A stretch of 64,000 nt of DNA from Comamonadaceae bacterium ALPHA2B. Its GTDB lineage: Bacteria > Pseudomonadota > Gammaproteobacteria > Burkholderiales > Burkholderiaceae_C. Positions 36,581 through 45,900 of this stretch are shown here, in pieces. The notes under the pieces were generated by a model that saw only the letters and a list, made by a program, of their open reading frames with translations, was not told where the DNA came from and did not search any database. Position 1 is the stretch's first letter; the number at the start of each line of letters is the position of its first letter. A program made the position numbers and the translations under genes. The DNA lies in contig SCOE01000005.1 in assembly GCA_005503065.1 (NCBI GenBank), forward strand, positions 1 to 64,000, read 5' to 3'.

Positions 36581-37540
36581 TCAGTACTTCGGCGCGCTCA
36601 GCTCGGCAAACAGGTCGCTATAGATTTTATAGCGCGTCGCGCTGATCTGGCCTGCGTTGGCGGCCGATTCGACCTGTGAAATCACGCCGCAGCCCGGCTC
36701 GTGCAGGTGGGTGCAGTTGTAGAACCTGCACTCGCCCGCGTGGGCCGCGATGTCGGGCATCAGCGTGGCGAGCTGCATCGGCTCGATATGGTGCAGGCCG
36801 AATTCCTGAAACCCCGGCGAGTCGATCAGGGCGGTCTGCCGCTCGGCGTCGACCCAGTACCAGGTGGTGGTCGTCGTCGTGTGCTTGCCCGAGTTGAGCG
36901 CCTGCGAGATCTCGCCCGTCAGCGCGGTGGCGCCGGGAACGAGCAGGTTGATCAGCGTGCTCTTGCCCGCGCCCGAGGGGCCGAGCACCAGCGTGGTCTT
37001 GCCGGCGAGCTGGTGCATCAGCGCCTCGCGGTCGACCTCGCCCGAGGCCGTGAGCGACAGCGGCAGCACGCCGTAGTGCATGTGCCGGTAGGGCGCCAGC
37101 CGCGCCCACGCGCGCGCAAAGGGCTCGACCAGGTCGCTCTTGTTGAGCGCGATGACGGGGCGGATGCGCTCGGCCTCGGCCGCGATCAGCGCGCGTGCCA
37201 GTTGGTGCTCCGAAAACTCGGGCTCGGCCGCGACGAGGATCAGCACCTGGTCGAGGTTGGCCGCGAAGGACTTGGTGCGGATTTCGTCCTGCCGGTAGAA
37301 GAGGTTGCGCCGCTCCAGCACGCGCTCGATCGTGCCTTCGTCCTCGCTGGCCTGCCACTGCACGCGGTCGCCGACCACGGCCTGGCTCTTCTTGCCGCGC
37401 GGGTGGCAGATGCGGCGTTCGCCGTCGGGCGTCTCGACCACGCAGTGCCGGCCGTGGCTGCCGACGACCAGGCCGTCCTGCAGCGTTGCACCGCCGGGGG
37501 TGGGGCCGGCGCCGCGCCCCCGCTGCCTGGACGAAGCCAT
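36581..37540 (-). CDS. rsgA: Ribosome small-subunit-dependent GTPase A
   Basis: A 319-residue circularly permuted GTPase acting in late 30S maturation. Order: OB fold (residues about 20-85), G4 NKSD, G1 GPSGAGKST, G3 DSPG, then a zinc site with Cys and His (CRFYNCTHLHEPGC). The C-terminal RYKIY, normally conserved as RYxxY, is written by a 17-bp palindrome. It converges with hisC and lies 7 bp after phhB in the operon direction. Confidence 0.95.
   Translation of the reverse strand: MASSRQRGRGAGPTPGGATLQDGLVVGSHGRHCVVETPDGERRICHPRGKKSQAVVGDRVQWQASEDEGTIERVLERRNLFYRQDEIRTKSFAANLDQVLILVAAEPEFSEHQLARALIAAEAERIRPVIALNKSDLVEPFARAWARLAPYRHMHYGVLPLSLTASGEVDREALMHQLAGKTTLVLGPSGAGKSTLINLLVPGATALTGEISQALNSGKHTTTTTTWYWVDAERQTALIDSPGFQEFGLHHIEPMQLATLMPDIAAHAGECRFYNCTHLHEPGCGVISQVESAANAGQISATRYKIYSDLFAELSAPKY
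36617..36633. repeat. 17-bp palindromic element, copy 4
   Basis: GCTATAGATTTTATAGC, at the 3' end of rsgA; read on the minus strand it encodes the family-conserved RYKIYS segment, so the repeat coincides with required residues. Confidence 0.7.
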
Positions 37541-37547
37541 GTGCGAA

Positions 37548-37904
37548 TCAGCCGCTGCTGGGCTCGCCCAGCAGCGCGTCGGCCTGCCGGGCGCAGTCGA
37601 GGTCGGTGGCCGAGATGCCGCCGACGTCGTGCGTGTTGAAACGGACCACGCAGCGGTTGTAGTGCACCGACAGGTCGGGATGGTGGTCCTGCCGATGCGC
37701 GATCAAGGCCAGCGCGTTCACGAAGGCGATGGTCTCGAAGTAGTTCGCGAAGGTGTAGGTCTTCTCGATCGCGACATCGGCGCCGTCGCCCGCGAGCTTC
37801 CAGCCCGACAGGCGCGCGAGGCCGCTGACGATGTCGCTCGGCCCCAGCGCCTTGCGGGGTGGCGCGGACTTCCAGTCGGTGATGGTCAGCATGCTGTGGC
37901 TCAT
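37548..37904 (-). CDS. phhB: 4a-hydroxytetrahydrobiopterin dehydratase
   Basis: A 118-residue pterin-4a-carbinolamine dehydratase. The motif with catalytic histidines, HRQDHHPDLSVHYNRC, is complete. It recycles the pterin cofactor of aromatic hydroxylases; no hydroxylase gene is adjacent. It lies between the M48 peptidase and rsgA, gaps 15 and 7 bp. Confidence 0.93.
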   Translation of the reverse strand: MSHSMLTITDWKSAPPRKALGPSDIVSGLARLSGWKLAGDGADVAIEKTYTFANYFETIAFVNALALIAHRQDHHPDLSVHYNRCVVRFNTHDVGGISATDLDCARQADALLGEPSSG

Positions 37905-37919
37905 GGTCGGGCTCTCCGT

Positions 37920-39191
37920 TCAGGCGGCCGCGGGGCTGGCGCCCATGCGGGCCAGCCGTTCGGACGCGGGGGGGTGCGAGTAGTAGAACTTGACGAACAT
38001 CGGGTCGGGCGTGAGCGTCGACGCGTTGTCCTGGTAGAGCTTGAGCAGCGCGGCCGACAGGTCCTGCCCGCTGGTCTGCGCGACGGCATAGGCGTCGGCC
38101 TCGAACTCGTCGCGGCGCGACAGCCGGGCCAGCAGCGGCGACACGAACACGGTGAATACCGGCACGGCCAGCATGAAGAGCAGCAGCGCCAACGCATCGT
38201 TCGGCCCCGTCATGTTCGGCTGCACGCCCAGGCCGGTGTAGAACCAGGTGTGGCGCGACACCCAGCCGAGCACGGCGAAGGCGGCCAGGCTCAGCGTGAA
38301 CATCATCACCATGCGCTTGACGATGTGGCGATGCTTGAAGTGGCCCAGCTCGTGGGCGAGCACGGCTTCCACCTCGCCCGCGCTGAGCTGCTTGAGCAGC
38401 GTGTCGAAGAACACCACGCGCTTGTTGCGGCCGAAGCCGGTGAAGTAGGCGTTGGCATGCGCGCTGCGGCGGCTTCCGTCCATCACGAACAGGCCCTTGG
38501 CCGCGAAGCCGCAGCGCGCCATGAGCGCGTTCACGCGCTGCTTGAGCGTCAGGTCCTCGAGCGGTTCGAACTTGTTGAACAGCGGCGCGATCCAGGTCGG
38601 CAGGATGAACTGCAGCAGCAGCATCCAGGCCGTGAGCGCGGCCCACGCCCAGAGCCACCAGCTGTCGCCGGCCCGGCCCATCAGCCAGAGTACGAGCGCT
38701 GCCAGCGGCAGGCCGATGACGGCGCCCAGCAGCGTGCCCTTGACGGCATCGGCCAGCCACAGCTTCCAGGTCATCTTGTTGAAGCCGAAGCGCTGCTCCA
38801 GGCGGAAGGTCTGCCACAGCGTGAAGGGCAGGTCGAGCAGCCCGCCGATGAGGCTGAAGGCGACCAGCAGGGCGAGCTGCTGCCCCATGCCGCTGCCCAT
38901 CCAGGCCAGCAGGGCCTTGTTGAGCAAGTCAAGGCCGCCGAGCAGCGTCCAGCCGAGCAGCACCGCGGCGCCCCAGGCCAGTTCCAGCACGCCGAAGCGC
39001 GCCTTGGCAATGGTGTAGTCGGCGGCCTTCTGGTGCGCCGCCAGGCTGATGGTCTGCGCGAAGGCGGCAGGCACCTGGTTGCGATGCCGGGCCACATGGC
39101 GCACCTGGCGCGTGGCCAGCCAGAACTTCACGACGAGGCCCAGCACGAGCGCGGCCGAGAAGGCGAGGGTGAAGGCGAGGGAGGCGGACAT
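37920..39191 (-). CDS. M48-family (Ste24-like) zinc metallopeptidase
   Basis: A 423-residue membrane metallopeptidase with several transmembrane helices and the zinc motif [10 protein letters not shown]; a downstream EFEADAYA supplies the third ligand. This is the CAAX-prenyl-protease-like group, probably a membrane protein quality-control protease in bacteria. The ATG at 39191 begins a hydrophobic N-terminus; upstream in-frame sequence overlaps orn antisense. It is divergent from orn. Confidence 0.9.
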   Translation of the reverse strand: MSASLAFTLAFSAALVLGLVVKFWLATRQVRHVARHRNQVPAAFAQTISLAAHQKAADYTIAKARFGVLELAWGAAVLLGWTLLGGLDLLNKALLAWMGSGMGQQLALLVAFSLIGGLLDLPFTLWQTFRLEQRFGFNKMTWKLWLADAVKGTLLGAVIGLPLAALVLWLMGRAGDSWWLWAWAALTAWMLLLQFILPTWIAPLFNKFEPLEDLTLKQRVNALMARCGFAAKGLFVMDGSRRSAHANAYFTGFGRNKRVVFFDTLLKQLSAGEVEAVLAHELGHFKHRHIVKRMVMMFTLSLAAFAVLGWVSRHTWFYTGLGVQPNMTGPNDALALLLFMLAVPVFTVFVSPLLARLSRRDEFEADAYAVAQTSGQDLSAALLKLYQDNASTLTPDPMFVKFYYSHPPASERLARMGASPAAA

Positions 39192-39288
39192 TCGTGGGCG
39201 GTCGGGGGAGGGCGGAAGTGTAGTTCCGGCCCCCAGCCGCGGCGCCGGCCGGCCCCGCGCCCCGCAAGGCCTCGTGGACAATGGCCCC

Positions 39289-39891
39289 ATGTCCGCACCC
39301 ACCGCTTCCGAACCGACCCCTGCCGCCCCGATCCCCGAACTGCGCAAGAGCGACCAGAACCTGGTCTGGCTCGACTGCGAGATGAGCGGGCTGGACCCGG
39401 AGAAGGAGCGGCTGCTCGAGATCGCCGTCGTCGTCACCGGCCCCGACCTCACGCCGCGCATCGACGGGCCGGTGCTGGTGATCCACCAGAGCGACGCGGT
39501 GCTCGATGGCATGGACGCCTGGAACAAGGGCACCCACGGGCGCAGCGGCCTGATCGACAAGGTGAAAGCGTCCACGCTCGACGAGGCGACGGCCGAGCAG
39601 CAACTGATCGACTTCATCTCGCGCTACGTGCCGAAGAACGGCTCGCCCATGTGCGGCAACACCATCGGCCAGGACCGGCGCTTCCTCGTCAAGTACATGC
39701 CGAAGCTGGAAGCCTTCTTCCACTACCGCAACCTCGACGTCAGCACGCTCAAGGAACTGGCCAAGCGCTGGAAGCCCGCCGCCTACAGCGCCTTCAAGAA
39801 GCAGCAGGCCCACACGGCCCTGGCCGACGTGCACGAGTCCATCGAGGAGCTGGCGCACTACCGCACGACCTTCCTGCGCCTGCAGGATTAG
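39289..39891 (+). CDS. orn: Oligoribonuclease
   Basis: A 200-residue DEDDh 3'-5' exoribonuclease that degrades di- to oligoribonucleotides. [20 protein letters not shown] gives the first acidic pair; [10 protein letters not shown] and the [14 protein letters not shown] block supply the rest. The ATG at 39289 leaves a short Pro/Ala-rich extension before the domain, as in related genera. It is divergent from the M48 gene. Confidence 0.95.
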   Translation: MSAPTASEPTPAAPIPELRKSDQNLVWLDCEMSGLDPEKERLLEIAVVVTGPDLTPRIDGPVLVIHQSDAVLDGMDAWNKGTHGRSGLIDKVKASTLDEATAEQQLIDFISRYVPKNGSPMCGNTIGQDRRFLVKYMPKLEAFFHYRNLDVSTLKELAKRWKPAAYSAFKKQQAHTALADVHESIEELAHYRTTFLRLQD

Positions 39892-40154
39892 GTAAAAACC
39901 CCGGCCCGTGTCATAATCGTGGGCTTGCCTGAGGGCGCCAACATGTTTGGCAGTGCTTTTCAGGCGTGATCCTGCATCTCCCTTCTCGCACATCGGCTGG
40001 CCGTCGGGCGCCCCTCCAGGGCGTCGTCTGAACGGCAGAGGAAAGCCAAGACGGCACGGCAGCCGTCTCATGTCGTTGGATGGTTGATGTTTTTTGACCC
40101 TCCAACGCGCGCATCCGCCTCGGGTGCGTTGCGTGCGAAAAATTGAGTTCTCTC
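39892..40154 (+). promoter_or_regulatory. Long leader of the DEAD-box helicase gene
   Basis: A 263-bp gene-free stretch. It contains a CATAAT -10-like hexamer at 39912-39917 without a good -35, a hairpin at GCCAA-CATGT-TTGGC, and a perfect hairpin GACGGC-ACGGCA-GCCGTC at 40050-40067. If transcription starts near the CATAAT, the 5' leader is about 230 nt, as is often seen for cold-inducible RNA helicases. Confidence 0.4.
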
Positions 40155-41954
40155 ATGACCGACTCCCTGCAAGACGTGCAGGGCGCTGCTGCGCCTGCGT
40201 CCCTTTCCAACGAAGTTTTCAACGAATCCTTCACGCCCGTCGTGCCTGCCACGCCGGACACCGTCGCGCCCCAGGCGCCCGTCCAGGCCGACGCGCAAGC
40301 GTTTGCCGAATTGGGCCTGGCGCCCGAGCTCGTCGCCGCCGTGCGCGACCTCGGCTACACCGAGCCCACCGCCGTGCAGCACAAGGCCATTCCCCTGGCC
40401 ATGGGCGACGCCAACACCGCCATGGTCGACCTGATGGTGTCGAGCCAGACCGGCAGCGGCAAGACCGCGGCCTTCCTGCTGCCCGTGCTGCACACCCTGC
40501 TGGCCCAGCAGAACGCAGCGCACGCCCAGGCCGAAGCCGACTTCGCCCGCCAGTGCGCCGAGGCCGCCGAGCGCGGCGAGCCCGCGCCCAAGCGCCCGCG
40601 CCGCCAGAACCCGACCAACCCGCGCCAGTTCAAGGCCGCGACTCCCGGCGCGCTCGTGCTGTGCCCCACGCGCGAACTCGCGCAGCAGGTCGCGCACGAC
40701 GCCATCGGCCTGGTGCAGCACTGCCGCGGCCTGCGCATCGCCAACGTGGTGGGCGGCATGCCCTACCAGTTGCAGATCGCGCGCCTGCAGAACGCCAACC
40801 TCGTGGTTGCCACGCCGGGCCGCCTGCTCGACCTGCAGCGCTCGATGCAGATCAAGCTCGACCAGGTGCAGTTCCTCGTCGTCGACGAGGCCGACCGCAT
40901 GCTCGACCTCGGCTTTGCCGACGACCTGGCCGAGATCAACCAGCTGACCATCCAGCGCAAGCAGACCATGATGTTCAGCGCCACCTTCGCGCCGCGCATC
41001 CAGCAACTGGCTGCCCGCGTGATGCGCGAGCCGCGCAAGCTGCAGATCGACTCGCCGCAGGAAAAGCACGCCAACATCAAGCAGATCCTGCACTGGGCCG
41101 ACCACTTCGACCACAAGCGTGCACTGCTCGACCACTGGCTGCGCGACTCGTCGATCCAGCAGGCCATCGTCTTCGCCAGCACGCAGGTCGAATGCGACGG
41201 CCTGGCCAACGACCTGCAGCAGGCCGGCTTCTCGGCCGTGGCGCTGCACGGTGCGCTGAGCCAGGGCCTGCGCAACCGCCGCCTCATGGCGCTGCGCAAC
41301 GGCCAGGTGCAGATCCTCGTGGCCACCGACGTCGCCGCCCGCGGCATCGACGTGCCCAGCATCAGCCACGTCTTCAACTTCGGCCTGCCGATGAAGGCCG
41401 AGGACTACACCCACCGCATCGGCCGCACCGGCCGGGCGGGCCGCGACGGCATCGCCGTCACCTTTGCCGAGTTCCGCGACCAGCGCCGCGTGTTCGACAT
41501 CGAGGCCTTCACCCGCCAGCAGTTCAACGCCGAGATGATCCCCGGCATGGAACCCACGCGTCGTGCGCCCACCGCCCAGCCGCCGCGCGGCTTCGGTGGC
41601 GGCAAGGGCCGCGGCCGGCCGGGCGAGGGCAGTGGTGCCCGCGGTCCGCGTCGTGACCACGGCGGTTTCCACGGCGGCCGTGCGCCAGGTTGGGGCGAGG
41701 CCGCAGCGCCGTCGCACCCGCGCAGCCATGCGCGCGACGGTTTCCAAGGCAAACCGGCCCATCACGCAGACGGGGCGGGCGCGAAGCGCTATCAGAAAGA
41801 TAGCGGCGCGTTTGCCGGCCAAGGCAAGAGCGCCGGTGCCACGCGCACCTGGTCGCCCGATCGTGATGCACGCGGTGGCTTTGGCGGCAAGGGTGGCGGC
41901 AAGCCGGCCGGGCGCCCGCAAGGCGGCCGGGTGTTCGTGCCGCGCGATCGCTGA
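40155..41954 (+). CDS. DEAD-box ATP-dependent RNA helicase
   Basis: A 599-residue superfamily 2 RNA helicase close to RhlE/DbpA. Q motif near residues 57-80, Walker A SSQTGSGKT, PTRELAQQ, DEAD (VVDEADRMLDLGF), SAT (FSATF), and motif VI HRIGRTGRAGR are intact. An insertion of about 35 charged residues lies between motif I and Ia. The C-terminal 140 residues are Gly/Arg-rich and disordered, likely an RNA-binding tail. The ATG at 40155 is preferred over a TTG at 40143. A 17-bp palindrome adds RYQKDSG in the tail. Confidence 0.93.
   Translation: MTDSLQDVQGAAAPASLSNEVFNESFTPVVPATPDTVAPQAPVQADAQAFAELGLAPELVAAVRDLGYTEPTAVQHKAIPLAMGDANTAMVDLMVSSQTGSGKTAAFLLPVLHTLLAQQNAAHAQAEADFARQCAEAAERGEPAPKRPRRQNPTNPRQFKAATPGALVLCPTRELAQQVAHDAIGLVQHCRGLRIANVVGGMPYQLQIARLQNANLVVATPGRLLDLQRSMQIKLDQVQFLVVDEADRMLDLGFADDLAEINQLTIQRKQTMMFSATFAPRIQQLAARVMREPRKLQIDSPQEKHANIKQILHWADHFDHKRALLDHWLRDSSIQQAIVFASTQVECDGLANDLQQAGFSAVALHGALSQGLRNRRLMALRNGQVQILVATDVAARGIDVPSISHVFNFGLPMKAEDYTHRIGRTGRAGRDGIAVTFAEFRDQRRVFDIEAFTRQQFNAEMIPGMEPTRRAPTAQPPRGFGGGKGRGRPGEGSGARGPRRDHGGFHGGRAPGWGEAAAPSHPRSHARDGFQGKPAHHADGAGAKRYQKDSGAFAGQGKSAGATRTWSPDRDARGGFGGKGGGKPAGRPQGGRVFVPRDR
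41788..41804. repeat. 17-bp palindromic element, copy 5
   Basis: GCTATCAGAAAGATAGC, in frame in the disordered tail of the DEAD-box helicase gene. Confidence 0.75.
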
Positions 41955-41984
41955 GCCTGCGCATCGGCGGAAACAAGCGCTGAG

Positions 41985-42009
41985 AGCGGCCCTTCGGGGC
42001 CGTTTTTTT
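41985..42009 (+). terminator. Rho-independent terminator after the helicase gene
   Basis: Stem CGGCCC-TTCG-GGGCCG followed by nine T residues, 30 bp after the helicase stop. A textbook intrinsic terminator, marking the right edge of the conserved core. Confidence 0.92.
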
Positions 42010-42533
42010 TTGCTCGCGACAAGACGCCCTTCAGCGGGCGTGATGTCGCACGGCGCCGGCGCATGGATCGCTGACGATCGCGGCAGTGCAAAAAATCACG
42101 ACGTGATCTACTTTCATTGGGGGATGGGTAGTTTCGGCCTACTGCCGACACTCGCCGTACTCTCGCCACGCAGGCGAGAATGGTCGGTAACAAGAAATAG
42201 TCAGGGAGTTCCATATGTCGTCATTCGGTGACGTGATGTCTTTGCGCGCCTGCGTGCGGGGAACACGCGGCAGCAGCGGGTCCACGACCCGCGTCAGAGT
42301 TGTACTGAAGAGCCGGTCGTTGACGTGATCGGCCGCCGGGATCGCTGCGGGGTTGCCCACGCAACTCATCCGCGGCGCACGACCCGTCCGTGCAAGCCGT
42401 CTGGCTCGGTGCTTCCCTTGGCACCTGCGTGCGGACGTCCACGCATCCACCATCCGCCTTCTCGCCGCATTGCGGCCGGCGCAGCCCTGCGCTACCGCAG
42501 ATGCATCGACCTGCGGGGCACTGCCCTTCCAGC
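42010..42533. other. Gene-free boundary region before clpV
   Basis: No convincing gene. A 37-codon reading frame (ATG at 42214, stop at 42325-42327) has a good CAGGGAG SD-like sequence similar to that of tssB but no recognised product; it could be the broken start of a lost gene. Base composition is lower in G+C near 42080-42240 than on either side, consistent with a junction between core and accessory DNA. Confidence 0.4.
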
Positions 42534-45230
42534 ATGACGATTTCCAGAAGAGCTCTCTTCGGTAAGCTCAACCTGACGCTGTTCCGATCGATTGAGTCGG
42601 CCACCGCTTTCGCCAAGCTGCGTGGCAACCCGTACGTGGAACTGACGCACTGGCTGCACCAGCTCTGGCAGGTCGCCGACACCGATGTTCATCGCATCTG
42701 CCGGCACTACCAGATCGATGCCCAAGCCGTCGAGCGCGATCTGGTCGCAGCTTTGGCGGGTCTGCCGTCGGGCGCCACCTCGCTCAGCGACTTCTCGCAT
42801 CACATCGCGCCGGCCATAGAAAAGGCGTGGGTGCTCTGCAGCCTGGAGTTCGGCGGCCAATGCATCCGCAGTGGCTGGCTGCTGGCCGCATTGCTGCAGA
42901 CACTCGAACTGCGGCGCCTGCTGCTGGGCATCTCGGCGTCCTTCCACTCGATTCCGGTGGAGCAACTGACGCAAGCTCTGCCCGCGGTGATCGCAGGATC
43001 GTCCGAGGAGCGGGACGGTCCCTATGACGGTTCGGGGATGGCGCCTGCAACCCCCGGCGAGGCCAGCCAAGCCATGGCCAAAGCGGGCGACGGCAAGTCG
43101 GCGCTGGTTAAGTACTGCACCGACCTGACCGAACGTGCGCGCGCTGGCGAAATCGACCCGGTGATCGGGCGCGAGCACGAGATCCGAACCATGGTCGACA
43201 TCCTCCTGCGGCGTCGGCAGAACAACCCCTTGCTGACCGGCGAGGCGGGCGTGGGCAAGACCGCAGTGGTCGAGGGGCTCGCGCTGGCCATTGCAGGCGG
43301 TGGCGTGCCGCCGGCCCTGCGCGAAGTCCGGTTGCTCAGCCTCGATGTCGGCGCGCTGCTGGCGGGCGCCAGCATGCGCGGCGAGTTCGAGTCACGCCTG
43401 AAGGGACTGCTGGAAGAAGCATCTACATCCGCGCAGCCCATCATCCTGTTCATCGACGAGATCCACACCTTGGTGGGTGCGGGCGGTCAAGCCGGTACCG
43501 GTGACGCGGCCAACCTGCTCAAGCCGGCATTGGCGCGCGGTACCTTGCGCACCGTGGGCGCCACTACTTGGAGCGAATACAAGCGCTACATCGAGAAGGA
43601 CCCAGCGCTGACCCGGCGCTTCCAGGTGCTCCAGGTCCTGGAACCCCAGGAGGCCTCGGCGGTCGAGATGGTGCGGGGGCTGGTCGACGTCTTCGCACAG
43701 CACCATGGGGTCGTGGTCCTCGACGAGGCAGTACGCGCCGCGGTGGTGCTCTCGCACCGCTACATTCCGTCGCGCCAGCTCCCCGACAAAGCCATCAGCC
43801 TGCTGGACACGGCCTGTGCGCGCGTCGCGATGTCTCTGCATGCGCCACCGGCCGCGGTCGAGCATCTGCGCCAGCGCATGGCGGCGCTGCGGGCCGAAAT
43901 CGATCTGCTCCACAAGGAAGGCGTGATCGGCCAGGGCGGCGAAGGCCGCGCCGAACGCCTGGCCGCCGCACAGGCCCAGTTGCAGACTGCGACGAGCGAG
44001 CTCGAGCGCCAGGAGGCACGCTGGCAGGAGGAACTGGCGCTGGTGGAGCGCATCCAGTCATTGCGGCAGGAGCATCAAGCCGCCGCGGTAGGTCCCACTG
44101 AACCGAGTGCCTTGCCCCCGGAACTGCGCCAGCTGGGACAGGAGCTCGCCAAGCGGCAGCAGGACACCCCCCTCATCTTTCCGCAGGTCGACGAATCCGT
44201 CGTGGCGGCCATCATCTCGGACTGGACCGGCATTCCCGTCGGGCGCATGGTCAAGGACGAGGTGGCGGCGGTGTTCCAGTTGCAGGCCACCCTTGACCGC
44301 CGGGTCATCGGTCAGGCCCGTGCGCTGGCGGCGATCGCCGAGCGGGTGCAAACGGCACGCGCACGCCTGACCGATCCGAACAAGCCCGTCGGCGTCTTCC
44401 TGTTGGTCGGCCCTTCGGGCGTCGGCAAGACCGAAACCGCGCTGGCCCTGGCTGAGGCCATGTATGGCGGAGAGCAGAACCTCATCACCATCAACATGAG
44501 CGAGTTCCAGGAGGCGCACACCATCTCCACGCTCAAGGGTGCGCCACCGGGCTATGTGGGCTATGGCGAAGGCGGCGTGCTCACCGAGGCGGTGCGCCGC
44601 CGCCCTTACAGCGTGATCCTGCTCGACGAGGTCGAGAAGGCGCACCCGGATGTGCACGAGATCTTCTACCAGGTCTTCGACAAGGGCTGGATGGAAGACG
44701 GGGAGGGGCGCCACATCGACTTTCGTAACAGCACGATCCTGCTGACCAGCAATACCGGCTCCGACCTGATCGCCAGCCTCTGCGAGGACCCGGCCCTGAT
44801 TCCTGACGTGGCGGCGCTGCGCGAGGCGCTGCAGCCGGTGCTTCGCCAGGTGTTCCCGGCCGCGTTCATCGGCCGCCTGTCGGTCGTGCCCTACCTGCCT
44901 CTGGCGGAAGAGGCGCTCGGCAACATCGTCTCACTCCACCTGGACCGCGTTGTCGACCGAATGCAGGCGCAGCACGGCATCGCGCTGAGCTACAGCTCCG
45001 AGTTGGTCCGATATGTCATCGACCAGTGCGGTACCCATGAAACCGGGGCCCGTCGCCTCATCGGCTTCATCGAACAGAACCTGCTGCCCGTCCTCGCGCG
45101 CCATTGGCTGGGTGCGCTGCAGGACAAGCGGCGGATTGCCCGGATCTTCGCGGACGTCGCCTCCGGGAACGACGCCCCACACGATGCCAGAGGAGGAGAC
45201 GCCATCGCCTGCCAGATCGACTACGTCTGA
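42534..45230 (+). CDS. clpV: Type VI secretion AAA+ ATPase ClpV (TssH)
   Basis: An 898-residue ClpV, the double AAA+ unfoldase that disassembles contracted TssB/TssC sheaths. An N-terminal domain (about 1-155) precedes AAA1 (Walker A GEAGVGKTA at about 236-243, Walker B ILFIDEIHTLVGAGG), a coiled middle domain, and AAA2 (Walker A GPSGVGKTE near 626, VILLDEVEKAHPD). Length and motifs suggest an intact protein. The start ATG lacks a clear SD sequence. It stands next to tssB but its other partner tssC is destroyed here, so it has no complete local sheath to act on. Confidence 0.93.
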   Translation: MTISRRALFGKLNLTLFRSIESATAFAKLRGNPYVELTHWLHQLWQVADTDVHRICRHYQIDAQAVERDLVAALAGLPSGATSLSDFSHHIAPAIEKAWVLCSLEFGGQCIRSGWLLAALLQTLELRRLLLGISASFHSIPVEQLTQALPAVIAGSSEERDGPYDGSGMAPATPGEASQAMAKAGDGKSALVKYCTDLTERARAGEIDPVIGREHEIRTMVDILLRRRQNNPLLTGEAGVGKTAVVEGLALAIAGGGVPPALREVRLLSLDVGALLAGASMRGEFESRLKGLLEEASTSAQPIILFIDEIHTLVGAGGQAGTGDAANLLKPALARGTLRTVGATTWSEYKRYIEKDPALTRRFQVLQVLEPQEASAVEMVRGLVDVFAQHHGVVVLDEAVRAAVVLSHRYIPSRQLPDKAISLLDTACARVAMSLHAPPAAVEHLRQRMAALRAEIDLLHKEGVIGQGGEGRAERLAAAQAQLQTATSELERQEARWQEELALVERIQSLRQEHQAAAVGPTEPSALPPELRQLGQELAKRQQDTPLIFPQVDESVVAAIISDWTGIPVGRMVKDEVAAVFQLQATLDRRVIGQARALAAIAERVQTARARLTDPNKPVGVFLLVGPSGVGKTETALALAEAMYGGEQNLITINMSEFQEAHTISTLKGAPPGYVGYGEGGVLTEAVRRRPYSVILLDEVEKAHPDVHEIFYQVFDKGWMEDGEGRHIDFRNSTILLTSNTGSDLIASLCEDPALIPDVAALREALQPVLRQVFPAAFIGRLSVVPYLPLAEEALGNIVSLHLDRVVDRMQAQHGIALSYSSELVRYVIDQCGTHETGARRLIGFIEQNLLPVLARHWLGALQDKRRIARIFADVASGNDAPHDARGGDAIACQIDYV

Positions 45231-45327
45231 TGTCACCGAGTTGCCAGTTCCGTCGCCCGCCTCGGCCTGAAGGCTGGTGCGGCAATTCTTCCAACCCTTG
45301 AATCTCGTCCACCCACCAGGGAGTTTT

Positions 45328-45852
45328 ATGTTCAACAACAGCAGTCAGAAGTTCATCGCCCGCAACCGGGCGCCGCGCGTGCAGATCGAGTACGACGTGG
45401 AAATCTACGGTTCCGAGAAAAAGATCGAACTGCCGTTCGTGATGGGCGTGCTGGCCGACCTGTCGGGCAAGCCCGTGCAGGCGCTACCGCCGGTCAGCGA
45501 GCGCAAGTTCCTCGACATCGACATCGACAACTTCGACGAGCGTATGAAGGCCATCCAGCCGCGCGTCGCGTTCGCCGTGCCCAACACGCTATCGGGCGCC
45601 GGCCAACTCATGGTCGACATCACCTTCGAAAGCATCGACGACTTCTCGCCCGCCGCCGTGGCTCGCAAGATCGAGCCGCTCAAGCAATTGCTCGACGCGC
45701 GCACCCAGCTGTCGAACCTGCAAACCTACATGGACGGCAAGGCAGGCGCCGAGAGCCTCATCAACAAGCTGATGCAGGACCCCGCGCTCATGAAGGCGTT
45801 GGCCGCCGCGCCGAAGCCCAAGGTCGAGGACGGCGCGGAGGCTGCCGCCTGA
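45328..45852 (+). CDS. tssB: Type VI secretion sheath small subunit TssB (VipA)
   Basis: A 174-residue TssB. NRAPRVQIEYDVE, LPFVMGVLADLSG, RKFLDIDIDNFDERM and LLDARTQLSNLQTYMDGK are the conserved blocks. It normally polymerises with TssC into the contractile sheath. The ATG at 45328 follows CAGGGAG. The gene appears intact though its partner is not. Confidence 0.95.
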   Translation: MFNNSSQKFIARNRAPRVQIEYDVEIYGSEKKIELPFVMGVLADLSGKPVQALPPVSERKFLDIDIDNFDERMKAIQPRVAFAVPNTLSGAGQLMVDITFESIDDFSPAAVARKIEPLKQLLDARTQLSNLQTYMDGKAGAESLINKLMQDPALMKALAAAPKPKVEDGAEAAA

Positions 45853-45900
45853 GGCGTGATCGACAACACATCGTCTCAGTCAGTTTTAGGGAGAGGTCTC

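Noticed and set aside
37305-39932. 875-codon plus-strand open frame opposite rsgA, phhB and M48 genes
   Set aside because: His/Arg/Gln-rich antisense translation typical of G+C-rich shadows; the opposite-strand genes are conserved.
40068-41921. 617-codon minus-strand frame opposite the DEAD-box gene
   Set aside because: Shadow of a repetitive Gly/Arg-rich coding sequence.
42400-42450. Sigma-54 type -24/-12 promoter before clpV
   Set aside because: TTGGCACCTGCGTGC resembles the consensus but the GG-to-GC spacing is one base too short.
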